Under the pieces are notes generated by a model. That model was not told the origin of the DNA, made no database searches, and was given only the letters and a program-made list of their open reading frames with translations. Positions 45,162 to 53,051 of a DNA stretch of 64,000 bases are shown here, piece by piece; position 1 is the first letter of the stretch; every line of letters starts with the position of its first letter. Source of the stretch: JBDHWG01 sp046328525 (GTDB lineage: Bacteria > Chloroflexota > Anaerolineae > Epilineales > JAHCIE01); the NCBI GenBank assembly GCA_046328525.1, contig JAXLWK010000003.1, forward strand, positions 62,001 through 126,000, given 5' to 3'. The position numbers and the translations under genes are program-made.

Positions 45162-47063
45162 TCAATCACCCCCGCCGACCGCGTCGAGCGCAGTCTCAGG
45201 GGGATGCGCCCAGGGCAGGCCGTCCAGCACGTCGAGGACGCGCTCGTACTTGCCGAAGGGCGGGATGAAGTAAGCGCCCTGCACGCTGTCGTGAACGGCG
45301 TCGAGCAACTCCTGCGCGATGCGCACGCCCTCGGCGCGCCCCTCATCGCCGGCGTCGCGCATGCGCCTCAGGATTGCGTCTGAGATGTGCATGCCCGGCA
45401 CCTCGTTGTGGAGGAACTCGGCGTTGCGGTAGCTGTACAGCGGGATGACGCCGACGAGCAGCGGCAGGGGGAACTGGCCGAGGCGCTGGAGCAGATTGTC
45501 GAGGACGGCCGGATCGAACACCGGCTGGGTGAGGATGAAGTCGGCGCCAGCGGCCACCTTCTTCTCCAGCAGCCGCAACTCTTTGTCGAGATTGTCGGCG
45601 GTCGGATTGAAGGCGCAGCCGACGAAGAACGAGGTCTGGCTGCCCAGCGGCTTGCCGGACATGTCCAGGCCCTCGTTGAAGCGCTTGATGTGGGACATCA
45701 GGCCGGAGGCGGTGACGTCGCTGACCGGCGAGGCGTTGGGGTAGTCGCCGACGTGGGGCAGGTCGCCCATGACGACGAAGACATTCCGCACGCCCAGGGC
45801 ATGCGCGCCCATCAGCTCCGAGTGCAGCGCGAGCAGGTTCCGCGTGCGGCACGCCAGGTGCAGCACCGTTTCCAGGCCGACGCGCGTCTGGATCAGGGAG
45901 CACATCGCCAGGGCACTGAGGCTGGCTGTGGCGCGCGGGTTGTCGTCCACGTTGATGGCGTCAATCAGGCCCGACTTGCGCAGGGTCAGCAGCGACGGCA
46001 TGATCTTGCCCACGTCGAAGCCGCGCGGCGGACTGACCTCGCAGGTGATGACGAACTTCTCAGCCAGCTTGCGCTGGAGGCCGGTCGGCATGGGTTCCGA
46101 CCGTTGCGCGCCGCCGCCCACGCCGCCCACGGTGATGCGTCTCTCGCTGCGCGGCGGTGGCTTTGTCTCGCGCACGACCGCCGCCAGGGTGCGGATGTGC
46201 TCCGGCGTCGTGCCACAGCAGCCACCGACAAGCGTCACGCCGGTCTCGATCATGCGCTGCGCGTACTCCGCCATGTACTGCGGCGACGACAGGTACATGA
46301 AGCGGCCGTCCACGATGGTCGGGAAGCCGGCGTTGGGCTGCGCGCTCAGCGGTTTCGACGTGACCGTCGCCATCGCCTCCATGACGCCGAGCATCGGCGA
46401 GGAGCCGACAGAGCAATTCGCGCCGATGAGGTCCACGCCCAACGGTTCGAGCGCGGCGACGACGTCGGCGGGCGTGTCGCCGCTCATGGTGACGCCATCC
46501 TGGGTAAACGTCATCTGAGCGACCAGCGGCGTATCCGGCGCGGCCTGGCGCGCGGCGCGCACAGCTTCCATCATCTCAGCCAGGTTCGAGAACGTTTCCA
46601 GGGTGAGAAGGTCCACGCCGGCGTTCACCAGCGCCGTGATCTGCTCGACGAACGCGGCGCGCGCCTCGGCGCGGGGCATTTGACCGAGCGGGGCGATGGC
46701 CTTGCCGATCGGGCCGACGGCGCCGGCGACAAAGATGGGGCGCGGCTCGCCGGCCGCAGCGCGGTAGTCGGCAATGGCCTGGCGCGCCACGGCGACGGCG
46801 GCGGCGTTGATGGCGGCGACCGAGTCGGCCAGGCCGTGTTCGGCTAGGCGAACACGATTCGCGCCGAAGGTGTTGGTCTCGATGATCTCGGCCCCCGCGT
46901 CCAGGTAGTCGCGGTGGACGGCGGCCACAAGCTCTGGGCGGGACACGACCAACTCGTCGAAGCACTGGTCATACGAGACCCCCCGCGCGTAGAGTTGGGT
47001 ACCCATCGCCCCGTCGCACAGAATCGGTCCAGCGGCGAGGCGCTCTAGAAAGGGATGGGACAT
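45162..47063 (-). CDS. Bifunctional homocysteine S-methyltransferase / 5,10-methylenetetrahydrofolate reductase
   Basis: A 633-residue fusion. The N-terminal half is a B12-independent homocysteine methyltransferase with DGAMGTQLYARGV, ETNTFGANR, a zinc Cys in GANCSVGSSP and the Cys pair in GGCCGTTPEH. The C-terminal half (from about 330) is MTHFR with CEVSPPRGFDVGKI, VDDNPRATASLSALAMC, FVVMGDLP and ILTQPVFDP. Together they would make methyl-THF and pass its methyl, or the methyl of a methyl donor, to homocysteine. The ATG at 47063 follows GAGGACCGA. A promoter lies at 47116, and moaD follows 7 bp downstream. Confidence 0.93.
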   Translation of the reverse strand: MSHPFLERLAAGPILCDGAMGTQLYARGVSYDQCFDELVVSRPELVAAVHRDYLDAGAEIIETNTFGANRVRLAEHGLADSVAAINAAAVAVARQAIADYRAAAGEPRPIFVAGAVGPIGKAIAPLGQMPRAEARAAFVEQITALVNAGVDLLTLETFSNLAEMMEAVRAARQAAPDTPLVAQMTFTQDGVTMSGDTPADVVAALEPLGVDLIGANCSVGSSPMLGVMEAMATVTSKPLSAQPNAGFPTIVDGRFMYLSSPQYMAEYAQRMIETGVTLVGGCCGTTPEHIRTLAAVVRETKPPPRSERRITVGGVGGGAQRSEPMPTGLQRKLAEKFVITCEVSPPRGFDVGKIMPSLLTLRKSGLIDAINVDDNPRATASLSALAMCSLIQTRVGLETVLHLACRTRNLLALHSELMGAHALGVRNVFVVMGDLPHVGDYPNASPVSDVTASGLMSHIKRFNEGLDMSGKPLGSQTSFFVGCAFNPTADNLDKELRLLEKKVAAGADFILTQPVFDPAVLDNLLQRLGQFPLPLLVGVIPLYSYRNAEFLHNEVPGMHISDAILRRMRDAGDEGRAEGVRIAQELLDAVHDSVQGAYFIPPFGKYERVLDVLDGLPWAHPPETALDAVGGGD

Positions 47064-47115
47064 TCGGTCCTCAAGTGGGGCAAACGGTTTGCTGTGCGCC
47101 ATTGGCATATCGGAA

Positions 47116-47144
47116 ATTATAGGCGGCCACGGGGCGACCGTCCA
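47116..47144 (-). promoter_or_regulatory. Promoter of the homocysteine methyltransferase/MTHFR gene
   Basis: On the minus strand TGGACG (47144-47139), a 17-bp spacer and TATAAT (47121-47116). A leader of about 45 bases precedes the start codon, too short for a known SAM riboswitch. Confidence 0.55.
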
Positions 47145-47153
47145 GACGCGACG

Positions 47154-48299
47154 TCAGATGACGTTGTGCTCGCGGCGGACGGCCGCACTGAAGCGCCCGA
47201 TGGATAGCTCGCTTACGTCAATGAACGGCTCGCGCCCGACGATCATCTCGGCGATGATCTGCCCTGTCGCCGGGCTGTGCATGAAGCCGTGGCCGGAGAA
47301 CCCGGCGGCGACCAGGAAGCCCTCAACATCAGGCACAGCGCCGAGGATCGGGTTGCCGTCCGGCGTCGTGTCGTACAGGCCGGCCCAGCCGCGCATCACC
47401 CGCGCCTCGGCCAGCACGGGTACGCGGCGCAGCGCCTGCTCGATCGTGACGCTCAGCCAGGCCGGGTTCACCGTCAGGTCGAAGCCCGGCGGCTGCGCCT
47501 TGTCAGTCATGCCGAACACGATGCCCGGCCCCTCGCGGCGGAAGTAGAACGACGGGCTGAAGTCAATCGTCATCGGGACATCGGGGGCGAGGCCGTCGAA
47601 GCGGTCGGTGATGTAGACCTGGCGCTTGAGCGGGACGATGGGCAGGTCCACGCCGGCCATCTCGCCGACCTGGGCGGCCCACGGTCCGGCGCAGTCCACG
47701 ATCCAGCGGCAGGCGATTGGCCCTTCCGTCGTGTCCACTGCCGCGACACGCTCGCCCTCGACTTGGATGCCCGTGACGGCTACGCCGGTGCGCACACGCA
47801 CGCCCAGCCGCCGCGCCGCCGCCGCGTAGCCCTGGCATACCGAGTACGGGTCGCCGACGCCGTCGCTGGCGCAGATCGTCCCGCCGACCAGGTCATCCAC
47901 GTTGATCTGCGGGACGAGCGCCTTGATGTCGGCCGGCGTCAGCAGGCGCACGCCCTGCACGCCGAGACTCTGCTGCATCGCCACCTCGCGCTCGAACACG
48001 CGCAGGTCATCCGCGTTGTCGAGGAGGAACAGGTAGCCGGCCCACACGAAGTGGGCCGGCTCGCCGGTCTCATCGCTGAAGCGGCGGAAGTGGGCGCTGC
48101 TCGCCAGGGAGAGCTGAACGTTGGCGGCGGTGGAGAACCCGTGGCGGATGCCGCCGACGGAGCGCCCGGTGGAGCCGGCGCTGAGGCTGACATCGCGCTC
48201 CAGCAGGACGACGTCGGTGCAGCCGAGCTGCGCCAGCCGCCAGGCTACGCTTGCCCCGATGACCCCGCCGCCGATGATGACCACCTCGGCTGTGTCCAT
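47154..48299 (-). CDS. FAD-dependent oxidoreductase (sarcosine oxidase beta-like)
   Basis: A 381-residue flavoprotein. The dinucleotide fold is VVIIGGGVIGASVAWRLAQLGCTDVVLLERD, followed by SAGSTGRSVGGIRHGFS, typical of the sarcosine oxidase beta/dimethylglycine dehydrogenase group. The C-terminal FAD contact is PDGNPILGAVPDVEGFLVAAGFSGHGFMHSPATG. It probably oxidises a secondary or tertiary amine; the substrate is not known. It lies upstream of the methyltransferase/MTHFR gene, a one-carbon neighbour that makes an N-methyl-amine substrate plausible but unproven. Confidence 0.88.
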   Translation of the reverse strand: MDTAEVVIIGGGVIGASVAWRLAQLGCTDVVLLERDVSLSAGSTGRSVGGIRHGFSTAANVQLSLASSAHFRRFSDETGEPAHFVWAGYLFLLDNADDLRVFEREVAMQQSLGVQGVRLLTPADIKALVPQINVDDLVGGTICASDGVGDPYSVCQGYAAAARRLGVRVRTGVAVTGIQVEGERVAAVDTTEGPIACRWIVDCAGPWAAQVGEMAGVDLPIVPLKRQVYITDRFDGLAPDVPMTIDFSPSFYFRREGPGIVFGMTDKAQPPGFDLTVNPAWLSVTIEQALRRVPVLAEARVMRGWAGLYDTTPDGNPILGAVPDVEGFLVAAGFSGHGFMHSPATGQIIAEMIVGREPFIDVSELSIGRFSAAVRREHNVI

Positions 48300-48370
48300 G
48301 CCGCCCTCCCCCTATGCCCCGTCGTGACGACTTAGGGGCCTTAACTATTTGCTACCGCAATAGCGCTGGC

Positions 48371-48424
48371 GTAGGGGCAGGTTTCAAACCTGCTCCTACC
48401 ACCGTCGGCAGAATGCGGCGATAA
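48371..48424. repeat. Dispersed palindromic repeat, GTAGGGGCAGG family, copy 3
   Basis: The palindrome at 48371-48399 has one mismatch relative to the others (TGCTCC). The right flank CACCGTCGGCAGAATGCGGCGAT matches the flank of copy 1 with few changes, showing that the repeat unit extends beyond the palindrome. Confidence 0.75.
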
Positions 48425-48425
48425 T

Positions 48426-48499
48426 GGGAACGCAAAGGCGCAGAGGCGCAAAGTCAGACAGGTGTTGCGGTCTCTTCCCTTTGCGTCTCTGCGTTTCCT
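48426..48499. repeat. GCAAAGGCGC-family hairpin, copy 2
   Basis: GGAACGCAAAGGCGCAGAGG pairs imperfectly with CCCTTTGCGTCTCTGCGTTTCC, split here. It lies immediately after the endonuclease-IV-like gene stop (48505) and next to the GTAGGGGCAGG repeat. Confidence 0.65.
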
Positions 48500-48504
48500 T
48501 CTCC

Positions 48505-49371
48505 CTATCCCAGGTCGCGCTCGTCGAGCACCTCTTGCCACACGTTCTTGAGAAAGATGACATCCATCTCGCGCGCCGGACTTTCGCCGACCACCAGCCC
48601 GGCGCAGTTGCGGTCGCGCAGGGCGCGCAGGCAGTCGCGGTAGTTGAAGTCGGCGTCGGCGAAGGTCAGGTGGTGCTGCTCGCCCTTGGGGCCATAGGCG
48701 ATGCCGGAGAGGTGGATGTGCAGGTCGCGCAGGGCGCGCTCGCCCAGGCGGTCGCCGACCCGGTCCAGGATCGCCAGGAACTCGTCGTAGGTGTTGTCGC
48801 GCCCGTGGCGGGCGTGGAGGTGGGCAAAATCAATGCACGGCTGCAGGCCGGGAACCTGGACGCACAGGTCCAGCGTCTCGTCCAGGTCGCCCCACTGGCT
48901 CAGCTTGCCCATCGTCTCCGGCCGCAGCACGACCTGGGAGCCGTCCGCCTTCAGCGTCTCCATGATGGGCAGGAGGTTGTCGCGGATGATGGCCGTCGTC
49001 TCGGCGGGCGTGTTGTCGTGGTAGAAGGCGATGTGCAGCACGATGTTGCGGGCGCCGGTCCAGTCGCCGGCCCGCGCCGCGGCCAGAACACGCCCCTGGC
49101 TGTCGGCGAGCTTCTGCGGGTCCTTGCTGTTGAGGTTGATGTAGTACGGCGCGTGGATGCTCAGGTAGATGCCCTCGCGCTCGGCGGTGGCGCGCACCTT
49201 GGCGGCGGTTGGCTCGGTGATGGTCACTTTCTGGACCATCGCCATCTCCATGCAGCCGAGACCCAACTCCCGGGAGCGAATGATGCCTGCCTCGGAGCTG
49301 GGCTTGGGGGACGTATCCGGCACGCCGGACGTGCCGAACAGTAGACGGTCAGGGGGAGAGAAGAGCAGCAT
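48505..49371 (-). CDS. AP endonuclease IV-like TIM-barrel protein
   Basis: A 288-residue xylose-isomerase-like/AP endonuclease family 2 barrel. The barrel shows LLFGTSGVP, LGLGCMEMAMV, YLSIHAPYYINLNS with the metal His, IVLHIAFY, LRPETMGK with the metal Glu, CIDFAHLHAR and DLHIHLSG. The pattern HAPY, PETM, DFAH, HIHLSG is that of endonuclease IV. It may therefore cut at abasic sites, although several relatives act on other substrates. The ATG at 49371 precedes LLFSPPDRLLFG. It is a single gene between repeats and the divergent membrane-protein gene. Confidence 0.87.
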   Translation of the reverse strand: MLLFSPPDRLLFGTSGVPDTSPKPSSEAGIIRSRELGLGCMEMAMVQKVTITEPTAAKVRATAEREGIYLSIHAPYYINLNSKDPQKLADSQGRVLAAARAGDWTGARNIVLHIAFYHDNTPAETTAIIRDNLLPIMETLKADGSQVVLRPETMGKLSQWGDLDETLDLCVQVPGLQPCIDFAHLHARHGRDNTYDEFLAILDRVGDRLGERALRDLHIHLSGIAYGPKGEQHHLTFADADFNYRDCLRALRDRNCAGLVVGESPAREMDVIFLKNVWQEVLDERDLG

Positions 49372-49549
49372 GCGTCCTCGACAACGGTGTTCGAACTATG
49401 GGCAATGAATGGCGGTTGAAGACCGAATTGTACTCGCTGGGACGCGAAACGGCCAGGATGTATGCCGCTCATCTCGTATCGTCGAAATTGGCTTGGTCGC
49501 GCGTTTTTGGGTAGGATACACCCCACAATTCGTGAAGGAGAGAGTGTGT

Positions 49550-50245
49550 ATGGAGCCTCAACCAACGCCAGTGCATCACGAGGCAGACGAGCGATGGCGG
49601 GACATGGTCATGGCCTCCAGCGAGGACGACCGCCTCGAGCGCCTGCTGGAGATTGTCTCGGCCATCCTCCTGGGCCTCGCCACCGTGGCGACGGCCTGGT
49701 GCGGTTATCAGACGTCCAAGTGGAACGGTCAGCAGGATCAGTACTATATTGACGCCACGACCTTGCGCATTGAGGCGACCGAAGCAACGAACAATGCCAA
49801 CCGCGCAGCGACGATCCAGGTGAATATGTTCCTGCAATATGCGCAGGCCGTCAGCACTCAGAACCAGCAACTCGCCGACTTCCTGTATAAGCGGTTTCCA
49901 CCGGCCCTCAAGACGGCGACCGACGCCTGGCTCGCGACCAAGCCCCTCCAGAACCCGGATGCGCCGTCCTCGCCCTTCGTCATGCCCGAGTATGTGCTGG
50001 ACGAGCAACAGAAAGCAACCGAGCTGTCCACTGAAGCCGACCAGAAGCTCCAGTTAGCCAACGGGGCGAGCGCAGTCGGCGACCAGTACACCCTGCTGAC
50101 CGTCATGTTCGCATCGGTGCTGTTCGTGGCGGGCATTGCCACGCGCTTCAAGTGGCATGTCGTGGACATGAGTGTGACCATCATCGCGACGGTGCTCTTC
50201 CTGGTCAGCCTGTGGTATGTGCTCAAGTTGCCTATCCTGACGTGA
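49550..50245 (+). CDS. Conserved membrane protein, function unknown
   Basis: A 231-residue protein. A charged N-terminal segment (VHHEADERWRDMVMASSEDDRLERLLE) precedes one membrane helix (IVSAILLGLATVATAWCGYQ). Next comes a soluble helical region of about 120 residues rich in Ala, Asn and Gln (LRIEATEATNNANRAATIQVNMF). Two closing helices follow (YTLLTVMFASVLFVAGIATRF and MSVTIIATVLFLVSLWYVL). No enzyme motif is seen. The ATG at 49550 follows AAGGAG nine bases upstream. It is divergent from the TIM-barrel gene and about 118 bp ahead of the MDR gene. Confidence 0.75.
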   Translation: MEPQPTPVHHEADERWRDMVMASSEDDRLERLLEIVSAILLGLATVATAWCGYQTSKWNGQQDQYYIDATTLRIEATEATNNANRAATIQVNMFLQYAQAVSTQNQQLADFLYKRFPPALKTATDAWLATKPLQNPDAPSSPFVMPEYVLDEQQKATELSTEADQKLQLANGASAVGDQYTLLTVMFASVLFVAGIATRFKWHVVDMSVTIIATVLFLVSLWYVLKLPILT

Positions 50246-50363
50246 CGCCTGGCAAGGCACGGCGCTTGGGCGCGATTGTCCCAGAGCAGAGCGCAACCTT
50301 GCGGGCAAACGTTCGTAGACAAGTTCATATGCACTTCATACAAAGTAGTCTGTGAGGATAACC

Positions 50364-51353
50364 ATGAAAGCCGTCGTCTACACGCAGTACGGCCCCCCGG
50401 ACGTCCTTCACCTCGAAGAGGTAGCGAAGCCGTCGCCCCAGGACGGCGAAGCCCTGGTCAAGGTCTACGCTGCCTCGGTCAATGCCGCCGACTGGCATCT
50501 CCTGACGGCCGACATATTCCTCGTGCGGGTGATGGTCGGCGGGCTGCGCACGCCGAAGCACACGATCCTGGGCGCTGACATCGCGGGGGTCGTCGAGGCC
50601 GTGGGGGCGGGCGTGAAGCAGTTTCGGCCCGGCGACGAGGTGTACGGCGACATTGCCCTGTATGGGTTCGGCGGCTTCGCCGAGTACGTCGCTGTTGCCG
50701 AGCGCGCGATAGCGCCGAAGCCGAGCAATCTGTCGTTCGAGGAAGCGGCGGCCGTTCCGTTGGCGGCGGTGACGGCGCTGCAGGGGCTGCGCGACCAGGG
50801 GCACATCCAGGCCGGGCAGAAGGTGCTCATCAACGGCGCGTCCGGCGGCGTGGGGACGTTCGCAGTACAGATTGCGAAGGCGTTCGGCGCGGAGGTCACG
50901 GCGGTGTGCAGCCCCAGGAATGTGGAGCAGGCCCGCGCCATCGGTGCAGACCATGTCATAGACTACACTAAGGAAGATTTCACCCGGAGCGGGCAGCAGT
51001 ACGATCTCATCTTTGCCGCCAACGGCGCCCGCTCGATCTCGGACTACAGGCGCGCCCTTGCGCCGAAGGGCATCTACGTCATGGCCGGCGGCCAGTCGTC
51101 CCAGATGTTCCAGGCGCTACTTCTCGGCCCGCTCATGTCAATCGGCAGCGACAGGAAGATGGGCGGCCTGTCGGCGAAAACGAACCAGGCGGACCTACTC
51201 GCCGTCAAAGAGCTGATCGAGGCCAGCAAGGTCAAGCCGGTCATTGACAAGCGCTTCCCCCTGGCCCAGGTTCCCGACGCCATGCGCTACCTTGGCGACG
51301 GCCACGCGCGCGGCAAGGTCGTCATCACTGTGCAGGATCCGGCGTTGTCGTAG
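50364..51353 (+). CDS. NADPH:quinone oxidoreductase-type MDR protein
   Basis: A 329-residue medium-chain dehydrogenase/reductase. The catalytic domain begins KAVVYTQYGPPDVLHLEEVAKP and includes ASVNAADWHLL and GADIAGVVEAVGAGVKQFRPGDEVYG. The NAD(P)-binding motif is VLINGASGGVGTFAVQIAKAFGAEVTAV. The structural and catalytic zinc Cys residues of alcohol dehydrogenases are absent, so it fits the zinc-free quinone-oxidoreductase branch. The ATG at 50364 follows GAGGATAACC. The stop lies within a palindrome that probably ends transcription from both sides. Confidence 0.92.
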   Translation: MKAVVYTQYGPPDVLHLEEVAKPSPQDGEALVKVYAASVNAADWHLLTADIFLVRVMVGGLRTPKHTILGADIAGVVEAVGAGVKQFRPGDEVYGDIALYGFGGFAEYVAVAERAIAPKPSNLSFEEAAAVPLAAVTALQGLRDQGHIQAGQKVLINGASGGVGTFAVQIAKAFGAEVTAVCSPRNVEQARAIGADHVIDYTKEDFTRSGQQYDLIFAANGARSISDYRRALAPKGIYVMAGGQSSQMFQALLLGPLMSIGSDRKMGGLSAKTNQADLLAVKELIEASKVKPVIDKRFPLAQVPDAMRYLGDGHARGKVVITVQDPALS

Positions 51354-51382
51354 AGACGCGCCATGGCGCGTCTCTACCCTTT
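51350..51382 (+). terminator. Perfect 28-nt palindrome/terminator between convergent genes
   Basis: GTAGAGACGCGCC at 51350 is mirrored by GGCGCGTCTCTAC ending at 51377, followed by CCTTTT. The MDR stop codon TAG is inside the left arm. It resembles a palindrome type widespread between genes of cyanobacteria and Chloroflexota. Confidence 0.7.
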
Positions 51383-51389
51383 TACGTCG

Positions 51390-52244
51390 CTACAGCCAGC
51401 AGTCGCGGTAGTCCTGGACGAACTGCTGCATGGTGATCGTCGGGCGGCCGAGCAGCATGTGCGCCTCATCCGTCACGCCGCCCGCCATGCCGAGCTTGGC
51501 CGTGGTGTAGATGCCGATCATCACGCCGATGTAGCTCCAGTTCAGGCCGCGTTGCCGCATCCGCCGCGCAAACCCCAGAATGGACGGGTTGGGGTACGTG
51601 ATGCGCCTGCCGAGCACCGCACTAAAGATGAGGGCGACCTGGGAGTAATCCAGGGCAACGTCGCCGGTCAACGGGTACGCCTTGTTCGCGTGCCCGTCTT
51701 CGATGAGCGTCTTGGCGGCGACGGCGGCGATGTCGCGTACATCAATGAAGCTCGTCTTGCCCTGGCCCGCCGGCACGTAGATCTCGCCGTACTCCTTGAT
51801 GTCGGCGCGGTGCGTGGTGGACAGGTTCTGCATGAAGAACGAGGGCCGTAGGAATGTGTACGGCACGCCCGACGCCAGGATGGACTTCTCAATGCCGGCG
51901 TGGGGTACGACCGGGTTCTTTTCTGCGCCGAGCAGGGACAGGAACACAATCTGCGACACGCACGACGCTCGCGCCTGGGCAATCACGGGGTCAATGTAGC
52001 GCCTCGTGTCTGAGATGGCCGGCGGGCGCATCAGGAACATCCTGGTGACACCGTCGAGGGCCGGGGCGTGGGTGGCCTTGTCGCCGAAGTCGAACGGGAC
52101 ATACGCGACGCGCCCATTGAACGTGTCGCGGGGTTTTTGCGTGGGGAGGATGGCGGCGCGGACGTTGGCGCCGTCCTGGAGCAGGAAGCGCACGACCTCG
52201 GAGCCGACGTTGCCCGTGGCGCCGGTGACCAGAATAGTAGACAT
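51390..52244 (-). CDS. NmrA/atypical SDR-family NAD(P)-binding protein
   Basis: A 284-residue protein. The N-terminal Rossmann motif is ILVTGATGNVGSEVVRFLL, and the second half of the NmrA-like fold includes LRPSFFMQNLSTTHR and YVPAGQGKTSFIDVRDIAAVAAKTL. The catalytic Tyr-x-x-x-Lys of classical SDRs is not visible. Relatives reduce quinones (QorB type) or act as redox-sensing regulators. It is convergent with the MDR reductase, so the two are not one operon. Confidence 0.88.
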   Translation of the reverse strand: MSTILVTGATGNVGSEVVRFLLQDGANVRAAILPTQKPRDTFNGRVAYVPFDFGDKATHAPALDGVTRMFLMRPPAISDTRRYIDPVIAQARASCVSQIVFLSLLGAEKNPVVPHAGIEKSILASGVPYTFLRPSFFMQNLSTTHRADIKEYGEIYVPAGQGKTSFIDVRDIAAVAAKTLIEDGHANKAYPLTGDVALDYSQVALIFSAVLGRRITYPNPSILGFARRMRQRGLNWSYIGVMIGIYTTAKLGMAGGVTDEAHMLLGRPTITMQQFVQDYRDCWL

Positions 52245-52271
52245 ATAGAGTAGCCCGTGAACTGGTGAGGG

Positions 52272-52679
52272 CTAAGGTTCCTTCCTGGTGATGCCTTCAA
52301 GTCGGTCGAACTCCGCGTCGTAGCTGTAGATCTCAGTCACCCTGTTGAGTTCCATCAGCGCGGCATTATAGGCGTCGTTGTACCCCACAGGCCCGGACGT
52401 GAACAAGTCAAAGACCCGACGATACATGCGCTTGTGAGCGATTTTGAGACCTGGTAAACTGATCAAAGGGAGGAGAAGGTCACGAACCGTGCGCCGATCC
52501 AACCTGTACTGCTTATGCAGGACAAATACTAGTTCGGCGATCACGAGATCGGACGTCCAGGCCGTGATCGTACCTTGCTCGATGGCCTGAATGAGTTGAA
52601 AGCACGCCTCGGCTTTCGCCGGATCGTCTCGCGTGAGGTGGCGGAGAAAGATGTTGGTGTCAATGAACGGTGTGATCAT
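52272..52679 (-). CDS. PIN-domain ribonuclease toxin (VapC type)
   Basis: A 135-residue PIN domain. The first acidic residue is in FIDTNIFLRHL (Asp 7), the next in DLVIAELVFVLHK (Glu), and the C-terminal acidic cluster is in GYNDAYNAAL and SYDAEFDRLEG. VapC toxins cut tRNA or rRNA when released from the antitoxin. The ATG at 52679 lies 6 bp after the antitoxin stop, so it is translated from the same message. The length is normal for VapC. Confidence 0.9.
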   Translation of the reverse strand: MITPFIDTNIFLRHLTRDDPAKAEACFQLIQAIEQGTITAWTSDLVIAELVFVLHKQYRLDRRTVRDLLLPLISLPGLKIAHKRMYRRVFDLFTSGPVGYNDAYNAALMELNRVTEIYSYDAEFDRLEGITRKEP

Positions 52680-52685
52680 AGACTG

Positions 52686-52955
52686 CTAATGGGTTTCAGC
52701 CTCAGCGTCTTCGGCCGTCTCGTTTTCGAAAGCCTCCCGCAGTGCTATGAAGTCCTCGGGCCGCTTCAGGGGTGCAACCGCGCCATAGGTCATCTCCGCG
52801 ACTGAACGGACGGGACGAACAATGGCCTGCGTCGGTTCCGCTTCATCAACTGAGACTGCAATCTTATCTCCCTCCTTGATCCCCAATCTCTGTCGGATTT
52901 CAGCCGGTAGAGTAATCTGCCCTTTCCTCGTGACAACAGTCAACAATTCCTTCAT
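52686..52955 (-). CDS. AbrB-family antitoxin
   Basis: An 89-residue antitoxin. The N-terminal swapped-hairpin AbrB DNA-binding domain reads LTVVTRKGQITLPAEIRQRLGIKEGDKIAVSV. The C-terminal half (PLKRPEDFIALREAFENETAEDAEAETH) is acidic and would wrap the PIN toxin. The ATG at 52955 has a weak ribosome site. A perfect consensus promoter with repeated half-sites lies upstream, consistent with autoregulation by the antitoxin-toxin complex. Confidence 0.92.
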   Translation of the reverse strand: MKELLTVVTRKGQITLPAEIRQRLGIKEGDKIAVSVDEAEPTQAIVRPVRSVAEMTYGAVAPLKRPEDFIALREAFENETAEDAEAETH

Positions 52956-52976
52956 GGCGTATAACCTCAGCGCTTC

Positions 52977-53033
52977 GGTAGTACTGGACAACCTAGGTAG
53001 TACTATTATACCGGATTACTACCGGGCTGTCAA
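52977..53033 (-). promoter_or_regulatory. Autoregulated promoter-operator of the toxin-antitoxin operon
   Basis: On the minus strand TTGACA (53033-53028), a 17-bp spacer and TATAAT (53010-53005) match full consensus. GGTAGTACT occurs at 52977-52985 and 52996-53004 (19-bp spacing), and an inverted TTACTACC lies at 53016-53023 within the spacer. The sites overlap the -10 and the transcript start, as expected for an AbrB-type operator. Confidence 0.8.
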
Positions 53034-53051
53034 GGCGCTGTGTGACGGCGA

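Noticed and set aside
45387..46847. A 486-codon plus-strand frame
   Set aside because: Antisense to the homocysteine methyltransferase/MTHFR fusion; no domain.
47064..47153. A SAM riboswitch ahead of the homocysteine methyltransferase/MTHFR gene
   Set aside because: Only about 45 bases separate the predicted transcript start from the ATG, too short for known SAM riboswitches.
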